Of a stretch of 64,000 bases of DNA, positions 16,712 to 25,457 are shown one piece after another. Numbering within the stretch: position 1 is the stretch's first letter; every line of letters starts with the position of its first letter. The stretch lies in contig NZ_PDCM01000001.1 of the NCBI RefSeq assembly GCF_008634025.1, positions 248,001 to 312,000 of the forward strand, given 5' to 3'. Made by a program: the position numbers and the translations under genes. The notes beneath the pieces are model-generated. The model saw only the letters and a list, made by a program, of their open reading frames with translations. It was not told where the DNA came from and made no database searches. The stretch comes from Streptomyces albofaciens JCM 4342. Lineage in GTDB: Bacteria; Actinomycetota; Actinomycetes; Streptomycetales; Streptomycetaceae.

Positions 16712-17056
16712 ATGCGCTTTGGTTCTCTGCCCACGGTCGGTGTCGACGCTCTCACCTCGCAGGACTTCCTCCTGGACGTACGCGAGAACGACGAGTGGGA
16801 GGCGGGGCACGCCGAGGGCGCGCTGCACATCCCGATGAGCGAGTTCGTCGCCCGGTACGGCGAGTTCACGGAGCAGGCGCCCGACGGCGGCCGGGTCTAT
16901 GTGCTGTGCCGGGTCGGTGGCCGGTCCGCACAGGTCGCCCAGTACCTGATCCAGCAGGGCATCGACGCGGTGAACGTCGACGGCGGCATGCAGGCGTGGG
17001 AGGCCGCGGGCCGCCCGGTGAAGAACAGCAAGGGTGAGCCGGGCGCGGTCGTCTGA
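16712..17056 (+). CDS. Single-domain rhodanese
   Basis: A 114-residue cytoplasmic rhodanese-like sulfurtransferase. Motifs are LLDVRENDEWEAGHAEGALH and HIPMSEF. The active-site loop is CRVGGRS, with catalytic Cys near residue 66, and VDGGMQAWEAAGRPV closes the fold. The start is ATG 16712. It follows the J-domain gene by 10 bp and may be co-transcribed with it. The sulfur acceptor is unknown. Confidence 0.93.
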   Translation: MRFGSLPTVGVDALTSQDFLLDVRENDEWEAGHAEGALHIPMSEFVARYGEFTEQAPDGGRVYVLCRVGGRSAQVAQYLIQQGIDAVNVDGGMQAWEAAGRPVKNSKGEPGAVV

Positions 17057-17078
17057 CCCGCTGCGGTCGTCCCGCGGC

Positions 17079-18212
17079 TCAGCCCAGGGCGTGGGCGGCC
17101 AGCAGGTCGCCCAGTGCTTCCTCGTGGGCCGCGGCGGGGCCCAGGGACAGTTCGAGCTGCTTCGCCCAGGCGTGGTAGCGGTGGAGCGCGTAGTCCGTGT
17201 CCGCGCCGAAGCCGCCGTGCAGGTGCTGTGCGGTCTGCACGACGCGCCGTACGCCTTCCGCGGCCCAGATCTTGGCCACCGCCACGTCCCCGGACGGGGG
17301 CAGTGCGCCGTTCGCGGCGCTGCCGATGCGCCAGGCGGCCTGCCAGAGGGTGGCTTCCATGGCGCGCAGGTCGATGTAGCGGTCGGCGGCCTGGACGGCG
17401 ACCGCCTGGAAGGTGGCGACGGGAAAGCCGAACTGTTCCCGCTTGGACGTGTATGCGCTGGTCATGGCCAGGACGGCTTGGCCCAGTCCGAGGGCCAGCG
17501 CGCAGGTGCCGGTGGTCAGGAGGTCGCGCAGCCACTCCCAGGCGCCGGGGTCGGTGATCACTTCACCGGGGGCCGCCCGTACGGAGTTCAGCCGGACCTC
17601 CGCGAGGCGTTCGCCGGTGGTGGAGACCTGGTCGTGGAGGCTGACGCCGTCCCGGAGGCGGGGGACGAGGGCGAGTACGGCGGCTCCGTCACCGGTGTGG
17701 GCGGGTACGAGGACGCGGTCGGCGCTCTGGGCCCAGGGCACGGCGGTGTGCATGCCGTCGAGCAGCCAGTCGGCGCCTTCCTGACGGGCGGTCACGGCCA
17801 GCTCGGCGGGGTCGTGGCCGGTACGGCCGTTGGGGGCGACGGTGAGGACCAGCTCGCCGCGCCCCGCACCGGGCAGGATGTCGGCGCGCAGCTCGGCGTC
17901 CGCGTAGGTCTGCACGGCGAGCGCCGCGGCGCTGTTCTCCAGCAGCGGTACGCGGGCGAGCACCCGAGCGGACTCGCGCAGTACGAGGCAGAGGGCGATC
18001 GGGTCCAGGCCCGCGCCGCCGTACTCGGGCGTGAGCAGCAGACTCAGCAGGTCGGCGTCGGCCAGCTTGCGCCACAGGGCGCGGTCGAAGTCGTCGGCCA
18101 CCGCTCCGGTGGTCAGCGCGGGACTGGGCACGCTGTCGGGTGGGACATCCGCGAAGACGGCCTGCGCCGCCTCGACGGCCGCCTGCTGCTCCTCGGTGAA
18201 GGTGAAGTCCAC
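17079..18212 (-). CDS. Acyl-CoA dehydrogenase
   Basis: A 377-residue FAD-dependent acyl-CoA dehydrogenase. Seen are the N-terminal helical domain (TFTEEQQAAVEAAQAVFADV), the PEYGGAGLD loop, TSAYTSKREQFGFPVATFQA with the Arg used for FAD contact, and the C-terminal QTAQHLHGGFGADTDYALHR, where family members bind FAD. I cannot place a catalytic Glu with certainty; the C-terminal sequence looks like the diverged steroid or short-chain groups. The start is GTG 18212 with GGAGG 8 nt upstream. A KstR-like motif and a second palindrome lie upstream, pointing to steroid or lipid breakdown. It is 82 bp after paaE, with its own promoter likely. Confidence 0.88.
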   Translation of the reverse strand: MDFTFTEEQQAAVEAAQAVFADVPPDSVPSPALTTGAVADDFDRALWRKLADADLLSLLLTPEYGGAGLDPIALCLVLRESARVLARVPLLENSAAALAVQTYADAELRADILPGAGRGELVLTVAPNGRTGHDPAELAVTARQEGADWLLDGMHTAVPWAQSADRVLVPAHTGDGAAVLALVPRLRDGVSLHDQVSTTGERLAEVRLNSVRAAPGEVITDPGAWEWLRDLLTTGTCALALGLGQAVLAMTSAYTSKREQFGFPVATFQAVAVQAADRYIDLRAMEATLWQAAWRIGSAANGALPPSGDVAVAKIWAAEGVRRVVQTAQHLHGGFGADTDYALHRYHAWAKQLELSLGPAAAHEEALGDLLAAHALG

Positions 18213-18248
18213 TGGCCTGTCCTCCCGTGTTCCCACGCGGCGACTACC

Positions 18249-18278
18249 TGACGGGGCGTCAAGTTAGAACAGGTTGCA
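18249..18278. promoter_or_regulatory. Palindrome plus KstR-like motif upstream of the acyl-CoA dehydrogenase
   Basis: TGACGGGGCGTCA (18249-18261) is a perfect inverted repeat with 5-bp arms. TAGAACAGGTTGCA (18265-18278) matches the KstR pattern TnnAACnnGTTnnA. Both lie 37-66 bp upstream of the GTG at 18212. Confidence 0.5.
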
Positions 18279-18294
18279 GCGAATGGGAATGGGG

Positions 18295-19365
18295 TCAGCG
18301 GTCGAAGTCCAGCTCGACCTCCTCCGTCACGGGGTGGGACTGGCAGGCCAGCACATATCCGGACGCGACTTCCTCGTCCTCCAGCGCGAAGTTGCGGTCC
18401 ATCCGTATGTCGCCGGACACCAGGAACGCTCGGCAGGTGCCGCAGACGCCTCCCTTGCAGGCGTACGGGGCGTCGGCGCGGTTGCGCAGCACCGCCTCCA
18501 GCAGCGATTCGCCGTCCCGGACGGGCCAGCTGCCCGCCCGGCCGTCCAGGGTCGCGGTCACGGTGCTGTGAGCGGGGGTACGGAGAGCTGCGCCGCCCGT
18601 GGGGGAGGAAACGCTCTCCGCATCCGTGGGCTCGGCTATGTGGAAGATCTCCTCGTGGATACGGCCGCGGGGGACCTGGAGGCCGCGCAGGGCCCGTTCC
18701 GCGGCTTGGACGAGGCCGTACGGGCCGCAGAGATACCAGCCGTCGACGGACCCGACGGGCAGCAGGGCGGGCAACAGCTCCCGCAGCCGCCTCTCGTCCA
18801 GGCGGCCGGAGGGCAGGCCGGACTGCTGCTCCTCGCGGGAGAGGACGGAGACCAGCTGGAAGCGGTCCGGGAAGCGGTCCTTGAGGTCGGCGACCTCCTC
18901 CAGGAACATCGTGGAGGCCGCCGTACGGTCGCTGCGGACCAGGCAGAAGCGGGCGTCCGGCTCCCGGTCGAGCAGCGTCGCGGCGATGGACAGCACCGGG
19001 GTGATGCCGCTGCCCCCGACGATGCCCGCGAACCGTCCGGGGCGGGGCTCCAGCACGAACCGGCCGGCCGGGGCCATGACCTCGACGGTGTCGCCGACGG
19101 CCAGTTCCTTGAGCGCGTACGTGGAGAACTCGCCGTCCTCGACCAGCCGGATGCCCACGCGCAGCCGGGGTTCGTCGTCGCTCGCCGGGGTGCAGATCGA
19201 GTACGTACGGCGGATTTCGCGGCCGTCCACCGTGCGGCGCACCGCGATGTGCTGGCCCGGGATGTGGCGGAAGGTGTCGCGGAGGTCGGGCGGCACCTGG
19301 AAGGTGACGGCGACGGCGTCGTCCGTGAGCCGTTCGAGCTCCGCGACCCGGAGCGGGTGGAACAT
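18295..19365 (-). CDS. paaE: Phenylacetyl-CoA epoxidase reductase subunit PaaE
   Basis: A 356-residue electron-transfer subunit that passes electrons from NADPH through FAD and a 2Fe-2S centre to the PaaA di-iron site. The ferredoxin-reductase part has RRTYSICTPAS (FAD) and GIVGGSGITPVLSI (NAD(P)). The C-terminal plant-type ferredoxin has the cluster cysteines in YACKGGVCGTCRAF and VLACQSHP. Its ATG at 19365 shares one base with the paaD stop (TGATG), and AAGGAG is just upstream. It is the last gene of paaABCDE. Confidence 0.96.
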   Translation of the reverse strand: MFHPLRVAELERLTDDAVAVTFQVPPDLRDTFRHIPGQHIAVRRTVDGREIRRTYSICTPASDDEPRLRVGIRLVEDGEFSTYALKELAVGDTVEVMAPAGRFVLEPRPGRFAGIVGGSGITPVLSIAATLLDREPDARFCLVRSDRTAASTMFLEEVADLKDRFPDRFQLVSVLSREEQQSGLPSGRLDERRLRELLPALLPVGSVDGWYLCGPYGLVQAAERALRGLQVPRGRIHEEIFHIAEPTDAESVSSPTGGAALRTPAHSTVTATLDGRAGSWPVRDGESLLEAVLRNRADAPYACKGGVCGTCRAFLVSGDIRMDRNFALEDEEVASGYVLACQSHPVTEEVELDFDR

Positions 19366-19859
19366 CACAACTCCTTGAAGTGGTCGAACGGTTCCCGGCA
19401 GGACTCGCAGCGGCGCAGTGCCTTGCAGGCGGTGGAGGAGAAGCGGCTGAGCAGGGTGGTGTCGGTCGATCCGCAGTGCGGGCAGCGGATCGCCAGCGCC
19501 ACCGGCACCGGTCCGCCGGCCGGCCCGGTGGGGCGGGGCGGGGCGATGCCGAACTCGGCCAGCTTGCGGCGGCCCTCGGCCGTGATCGCGTCGGTCGTCC
19601 ACGGGGGGCTGAGCACCGTACGCACTTCGACGTGGGAAACGCCGTTGTCGTGGAGGACGCGCTCTATGTCGGCGGACATGGTCTCGATGGCGGGGCAGCC
19701 CGTGTAGGTCGGGGTCAGCTCGACCTCCACCTGGCCGGGGCCGGTCATCCGCAGCCCGCGCAGGATGCCCAGCTCGGCCAGGGTCACCACCGGCAGCTCC
19801 GGGTCCGGGACGGAGCCGGCCACGTCGCGCAGCCGGTCTTCGAGGGGGGTGGTCACCAT
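19365..19859 (-). CDS. paaD: PaaD, phenylacetate epoxidase assembly protein
   Basis: A 164-residue SufT/MIP18-like protein needed for metal-centre maturation of the PaaABCE complex. The N-terminal domain has DPELPVVTLAELGILRGL and LTPTYTGCPAIETM; the C-terminal zinc-ribbon part has IRCPHCGS and RRCESCREPFDHFKEL. The ATG at 19859 overlaps the paaC end by 7 bp, so translation is coupled. Length and order are standard for PaaD. Confidence 0.95.
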   Translation of the reverse strand: MVTTPLEDRLRDVAGSVPDPELPVVTLAELGILRGLRMTGPGQVEVELTPTYTGCPAIETMSADIERVLHDNGVSHVEVRTVLSPPWTTDAITAEGRRKLAEFGIAPPRPTGPAGGPVPVALAIRCPHCGSTDTTLLSRFSSTACKALRRCESCREPFDHFKEL

Positions 19860-20674
19860 GTCGCCCCCGGGTGGCTGCGGTGCAGATGCTGCATCTCGGC
19901 GAGCATCCGGCCGAACGGTTCGGTGTGCAGGCCCTGGCGTCCGGCTCCCGCGGTCCAGGCGCCGCGGCTCGGGCCCTGGGGGACGGTGAGGGTGGCGCGG
20001 GTCAGGACGGAGGCTATGCGCGTGATCCAGTCGTCGTGCAGGGCGGTGAGGTCCAGGTCGAGGCCCGGGACCGGCTCGAAGAGCTCGCCGGTGAAGCGCC
20101 ACAGGGCGTCCAGGCCGCGTTGCATGCGCTCGTGGCTCTCCTCGGTGCCGTCGCCCAGGCGCAGGGTCCACTGCTCGGCGTGGTCGCGGTGGTAGGCGAC
20201 TTCTTTTGCCGCCTTGGCGGCGAGCGGTGCCAAGGGGCCGTCGCCTACGGCCAGTTGGGCGTACAGCAGCTCCTGGTAGGTGGAGAAGTACAGCTGGCGG
20301 GCGATGGTGTGGGCGAAGTCGCCGTTGGGCTGCTCGACGAGCTGGCAGTTGCGGAAGGAGCGTTCCTCACGCAGATACGCCAGCTCGTCCTCGTCACCGG
20401 CGAGGGAGAGCAGGACGCGGGCCTGGCCGAGGAGGTCCAGCGCGATGTTGGCGAGCGCCACCTCCTCTTCGAGGACGGGGGCGTGTCCGGCCCACTCCCC
20501 CAGCCGGTGGGAGAGGACGAGGGCGTCGTCGCCGAGGGCCAGGGCCGGGGCAGCGGCGGCGACGTCCCGGGCCAGCGAGCCCGCGGGGGCGGGGGTCGCG
20601 GTGCCCGTGGCGGCCGAGGCGGTCGCGGGCGGGGTGGTCGCGGCCGGGGCGGCAGCGTTCGGTGCGGGCTTCAC
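19853..20674 (-). CDS. paaC: PaaC, structural subunit of phenylacetyl-CoA epoxidase
   Basis: A 273-residue ferritin-like partner of PaaA that has lost catalysis. Typical segments are ALVLSHRLGEWAGHAPVLEE, EVALANIALDLLGQAR, and AAKAAKEVAYHRDHAEQW. An Ala/Pro/Thr-rich N-terminal extension of about 30 residues precedes the core and is longer than in Escherichia coli. The GTG at 20674 overlaps the paaB stop as GTGA. Confidence 0.95.
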   Translation of the reverse strand: MKPAPNAAAPAATTPPATASAATGTATPAPAGSLARDVAAAAPALALGDDALVLSHRLGEWAGHAPVLEEEVALANIALDLLGQARVLLSLAGDEDELAYLREERSFRNCQLVEQPNGDFAHTIARQLYFSTYQELLYAQLAVGDGPLAPLAAKAAKEVAYHRDHAEQWTLRLGDGTEESHERMQRGLDALWRFTGELFEPVPGLDLDLTALHDDWITRIASVLTRATLTVPQGPSRGAWTAGAGRQGLHTEPFGRMLAEMQHLHRSHPGATW

Positions 20675-21059
20675 AGGTGCTGCACCCCCTCCGGGATCTC
20701 GTAGAACGTCGGGTGGCGGTAGGGCTTGTCGGCGGCCGGCTCGAAGAAGGAGTCCTTCTCGTCCGGGGAGGAGGCGGAGATCGCGGCGGAGGGGACCACC
20801 CAGATCGAGATGCCTTCGGAGCGGCGGGTGTACAGATCGCGGGCGTTGCGCAGGGCCATCTCTGCGTCCGGGGCGTGCAGGCTGCCGGCGTGGGTGTGCG
20901 ACAGGCCGCGCCGGCTGCGGACGAAGACCTCCCACAAGGGCCAGTCGGCGGGGCCCGCCGACGCCCCGGCTGCCGCCTGCGAAGCCGCGGCGGCCGGCTC
21001 CGGCTCGCCCTGGCCCGTACGGCTGTCCGGACGCGCGCCGTCCGCCGTGCCGTTCGTGG

Positions 21060-21063
<4 letters not shown>
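20671..21063 (-). CDS. paaB: PaaB, phenylacetyl-CoA epoxidase subunit
   Basis: A 130-residue small subunit that holds the PaaAC heterodimers together. Residues 1-38 form an Ala/Gly/Glu-rich extension; the core starts at [20 protein letters not shown] and continues through [20 protein letters not shown] to the end. The ATG at 21063 overlaps the paaA stop as ATGA. Core length agrees with PaaB of other bacteria. Confidence 0.95.
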
Positions 21064-22019
<956 letters not shown>

Positions 22020-22040
22020 GTGATCCCCCTAGCTCCCGAC

Positions 22041-22058
22041 CGACCGATCGTTCGGTTC
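22041..22058. promoter_or_regulatory. PaaR-type TetR operator, paaA promoter
   Basis: ACCGATCGTTCGGT at 22043-22056 is a palindrome whose reverse complement, ACCGAACGATCGGT, is identical to the site at 27316-27329. The match extends to AACCGAACGATCGGTCGG. It lies just upstream of paaA. Confidence 0.8.
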
Positions 22059-22091
22059 AATGGTGTGGTCGGACGCGTGGGGTGTCAAGCC

Positions 22092-22100
22092 TGTGGATAA
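22092..22100. promoter_or_regulatory. DnaA-box-like element between paaA and the DUF5819 gene
   Basis: TGTGGATAA is the complement of TTATCCACA, a perfect DnaA box. The wider word CCTGTGGATAACTC (22091-22104) recurs in inverse orientation at 14012-14025 and with one change at 27353. Confidence 0.55.
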
Positions 22101-22186
22101 CTCGGGGGAGGGTGTGCCGCGTGGGGCGGCCTAGGTACGGTTCCGGAGCGGCGGAAAGCCGCTCGGTGACTGGAAACGGGGCAGGA

Positions 22187-22855
22187 ATGCAGCTATACGG
22201 GGACGAATCGCGGCCACCCGCCGCGCTCTCGCTGCCGTCACGCATCGTGGTGACCGTGGCGGCCGGAGCCGTCACGCTGGCCGTCGCGATTCACCTGGCG
22301 ATGATGTTCCTGCACGTCGCCCCGTCGAACACGCTGAGCAAGCAGCACGGCGAAGCGATCAACGACTACGTCTTCCCGGAGTACGAGCAGAACTGGAAGC
22401 TGTTCGCGCCCAACCCGCTCCAGCAGAACATCGCGGTGCAGGCGCGCGCCCAGCTGCGTACGAAGGACGGCGACCGGCTGACCACCGGCTGGACCGACCT
22501 CACCGCCCTCGACGGCCGGGCCCTGCTGCACAACCCCGTACCGAGCCACACCCAGCAGAACGAACTGCGCCGCGCCTGGGAGTACTACCTCAACACCCAT
22601 GATGCCCAGGACCGCTCCACGGGCATGCGCGGCGAACTGGCCGAGCAGTACGTCCGGCGGATCGTGATGCAGCGCATGAGCGCGCGGTGGACGGCGCGCG
22701 GCGCGGTCGAGCAGGTGCAGGTCCGCTCGATGACGACGGCCGTCAGCCCGCCGCCGTGGAGCACCGAGAAGATCAGCGACAAGCCCCGGTACCGCCAGGT
22801 GCCCTGGTGGCAGGTCACCGAAGCCGACCTGCCCGAAGGAGCGAGGATCCAGTGA
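22187..22855 (+). CDS. DUF5819 family membrane protein
   Basis: A 222-residue protein with one membrane helix near residues 22-42 (VVTVAAGAVTLAVAIHLAMM), then an exported or membrane-associated domain. Family-like sequence includes FPEYEQNWKLFAPNPLQQNI and the C-terminal WWQVTEADLP. The start is uncertain: ATG 22187 has GGGG 5 nt upstream, and GTG 22167 is possible. Its stop overlaps the GTG of the HTTM gene, so the two are translationally coupled and probably work together. The biochemical role of DUF5819 is not known to me. Confidence 0.82.
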   Translation: MQLYGDESRPPAALSLPSRIVVTVAAGAVTLAVAIHLAMMFLHVAPSNTLSKQHGEAINDYVFPEYEQNWKLFAPNPLQQNIAVQARAQLRTKDGDRLTTGWTDLTALDGRALLHNPVPSHTQQNELRRAWEYYLNTHDAQDRSTGMRGELAEQYVRRIVMQRMSARWTARGAVEQVQVRSMTTAVSPPPWSTEKISDKPRYRQVPWWQVTEADLPEGARIQ

Positions 22856-24528
22856 CAGCGCGCAGGTTGCCTCCGCAGACGACAGGCGGGACGGCGGACG
22901 CCGACGCCCGGGCGGGCGCGGTGGGTGGGGCGGACGCTTCGGGTGGGGCGGAGGTTCTGGGGGCGCCGAATACCGGTACTCCGGCAGACACCGTCAGCGC
23001 GGTGGACACCGACCCATCCGTGGACACCAGCTCCCCCACGAACACCAGCTCCCCGGCGAACCCGGCCGACGCGCGCGTACCCGCTCCGGCACACGTGCCC
23101 GCCTCGGCACACGTGCCCGCCCCGGCGCCCCCGGCAGACGCAACGGCCTCCGCCTCCGCGGCAGATGCAACGCCCCCCGCCTCCCCAGCGCCGCCCGCCC
23201 CCGCCAAGAGCGCATGGCCGACCCTCCCCCCACCACCCGCCCCAGCGCACCCCGCCGCCAACGTGCACCCTGCCGCCGACGCGCGCTCCACCGCCGACGC
23301 GCGCCCCCGCCCCGAAGAAACGCGGATAGAGCGCGCCTTCGGCCGCGCCTTCCGGCGCGTCACGGGCAGGGTCATCGCCCCGTACCAGTCCGCCGTCGTC
23401 CGCATCGGTTTCGCCGCGACCTGGCTGCTCTTCCTGGTGCGGGAGTGGCCGAACCGTCAGGAGCTGTACGGGCCCAACGGCCCCTGGAGCGGCGACATGG
23501 CGCGCCGGCTCCTCGCCGACAACCAGGCCTTCTCCGTGCTGACCTGGTCCGACGGGCGCGGCTGGTTCGAGCTGGTCTATGCCCTCGCGATCGTCAGCAG
23601 CGCCCTGCTGCTGGTCGGCTGGCGCACCCGCACCATGTCGGTGCTGTTCATGGTGGGTGTGCTGTCGCTACAGAACCGCAGCATCTTCATCGGGGACGGC
23701 GGCGACAACGTCATCCACCTGATGGCCATATACCTGGTGCTGACCCGCTGCGGACAGGTGTGGTCGCTGGACGCCCGCCGCGCGGCGAAGCGTACGCAGG
23801 AGGGTGCCCTCGGCCTCCCGGAGCGTGACATCACAGGTGTCGTGCTGTGGGCGGTTCTCGGTCTGTCCCTCGCTGTCGCCCAGGTCATGGGGCTGTCCGG
23901 GCTTTCCTGGTTCGGTGCCGGGCCGTTCCCGGGCGTGGGCTGGGGCCTGGCCCTGTGGGTGCTGTGGTGCGCGCACGGTGTCTGGTGGGCGGTGCGGCGG
24001 TACGCGCCCGGGGAGCCGCGCGTCGTCCTCGACATGCTCGGCAAGCTGGCGCACAACGGCGCCATGCTGGTGATCGTCGTCGAGGTGTGCCTGATCTACG
24101 CCACCGCCGGCTGGTACAAGATCCAGGGTTCGCGCTGGCAGGACGGCACCGCGGTCTACTACCCGATGCACCTGGACTACTTCTCGCCCTGGCCGGAGCT
24201 GTCCCGGGTGCTCGCCGACAACGGCCTGATGATCATGCTGATCACCTACGGCACGGTGATCGTGCAGGTCGCCTTCCCCTTCACGCTCTTCAACCGACGC
24301 CTGAAGAACGTGCTGCTCGTGGTGATGATCTGCGAGCACCTGTCGATCGCGTTCCTGCTGGGCCTGCCGTTCTTCTCGCTCGCGATGATCACGGCGGACG
24401 CGGTGTTCCTGCCGACGGTGTTCCTGGTCTGGCTGGGCGCCCGCGTCTCCGCCGTACGCGACCGGGTGCTGCCCCGGCGTACGCGGGACGGGGAAAGCGG
24501 GGTGGCGGCCCCGGCAGGGGCGCCCTGA
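22852..24528 (+). CDS. HTTM domain membrane protein (VKGC-related)
   Basis: A 558-residue protein. Residues 1-160 are Ala/Pro/Thr-rich low complexity with repeated AHVPA units. The HTTM domain, related to the membrane part of vitamin K-dependent gamma-carboxylase, covers about 175-530: RIGFAATWLLFLVREWPNRQ, a first helix pair, SLQNRSIFIGDGGDNVIHLM, and ATAGWYKIQGSRWQDGTAVY with the Trp-Tyr-Lys element typical of the family. About 8 helices are seen. The GTG start overlaps the DUF5819 stop (GTGA). Carboxylase activity is not implied; many HTTM proteins lack that domain. Confidence 0.85.
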   Translation: MTARRLPPQTTGGTADADARAGAVGGADASGGAEVLGAPNTGTPADTVSAVDTDPSVDTSSPTNTSSPANPADARVPAPAHVPASAHVPAPAPPADATASASAADATPPASPAPPAPAKSAWPTLPPPPAPAHPAANVHPAADARSTADARPRPEETRIERAFGRAFRRVTGRVIAPYQSAVVRIGFAATWLLFLVREWPNRQELYGPNGPWSGDMARRLLADNQAFSVLTWSDGRGWFELVYALAIVSSALLLVGWRTRTMSVLFMVGVLSLQNRSIFIGDGGDNVIHLMAIYLVLTRCGQVWSLDARRAAKRTQEGALGLPERDITGVVLWAVLGLSLAVAQVMGLSGLSWFGAGPFPGVGWGLALWVLWCAHGVWWAVRRYAPGEPRVVLDMLGKLAHNGAMLVIVVEVCLIYATAGWYKIQGSRWQDGTAVYYPMHLDYFSPWPELSRVLADNGLMIMLITYGTVIVQVAFPFTLFNRRLKNVLLVVMICEHLSIAFLLGLPFFSLAMITADAVFLPTVFLVWLGARVSAVRDRVLPRRTRDGESGVAAPAGAP

Positions 24529-24617
24529 GGGCGCGCGGTCACGTGCTGTGCCGTCGGTGGTGCCCGTCGACGGGTGCGCCGTATGTCCGCCCGGCGGGCA
24601 GTTGAGATAGTGGGGAA

Positions 24618-25448
24618 ATGATCGAGAACGGGACCGACGATCCGGTACGGCGCTGGCGCGCGAGCGCCGGGGACCCCGCCTCGGTCCTCCTGGACGGCTT
24701 CCACGCGCTCAAGCACGCACTGCGCTTCGGCGGTGACGTACGGCAGGTGCTGACCGGCGACAAGGCCGCCCTGCTGGCGCTGGCCGGGGAACTCGCCGAT
24801 GACCTGACCGACACCCTGGACACGCTGGCGGAGCAGGTGCCCCTCGCCGCGCTGCGCACGCTGCTGCCGAAGGTCCACCCCACGGGCGTCGCGGCGCTGG
24901 CCGTACGCCCCGATGCCGAGGCGAACCTGGCCCGCCTACGGGCCGCGCCGCGCCCCTCCCCCGTCGTCCTGCTGGAAAACCCGCGCAACCTGGGCAACAT
25001 CGGCGCGGTCGTCCGCCTGGCGGCCGGTTTCGGCGCGACCGGTGTGGTCACCACGGGGTCGCTCGACCCCTGGCACCCCAACGCGGTACGCGGCAGCGCG
25101 GGCCTGCACTTCGCGAGCGCCGTGGAGCGCCTGACGCTGCCGGAGCTGCCGCCGGGGCCCCTTTACGCCCTCGACCCCGAGGGCGTGGACATCCGGACCG
25201 TCACCTTCCCCGACGACGCGATCCTGGCCTTCGGGTCCGAGCGCCAGGGCATCTCGGACGAACTGCGGGAGCGGGCGACGGCGCTGGTCGCGGTGCCGAT
25301 GCAGGCGCGGGTCTCCAGCTTCAACCTGGCCACGAGCGTGGCCATGGGGCTCTTCCACTGGATGTCCCGCGCCTCGGCGGCGCCGGCCGCTGCGGCGGGT
25401 GCCGCCGAGGCGGCCGGACCGTCGTTCCCCGGCTTCCAGCCCTCCTGA
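24618..25448 (+). CDS. SpoU/TrmH family RNA 2'-O-methyltransferase
   Basis: A 276-residue SAM-dependent SPOUT methyltransferase acting on tRNA or rRNA. The three knot motifs are present: VVLLENPRNLGNIGAVVRLA (motif 1), ILAFGSERQGIS (motif 2) and VPMQARVSSFNLATSVAMGL (motif 3). The N-terminal 120 residues form a substrate-binding domain starting VRRWRAS. The C-terminus has an Ala-rich tail. It converges on paaN with only 9 bp between stops. The target nucleotide cannot be assigned. Confidence 0.9.
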   Translation: MIENGTDDPVRRWRASAGDPASVLLDGFHALKHALRFGGDVRQVLTGDKAALLALAGELADDLTDTLDTLAEQVPLAALRTLLPKVHPTGVAALAVRPDAEANLARLRAAPRPSPVVLLENPRNLGNIGAVVRLAAGFGATGVVTTGSLDPWHPNAVRGSAGLHFASAVERLTLPELPPGPLYALDPEGVDIRTVTFPDDAILAFGSERQGISDELRERATALVAVPMQARVSSFNLATSVAMGLFHWMSRASAAPAAAAGAAEAAGPSFPGFQPS

Positions 25449-25457
25449 ACGGGCCCG

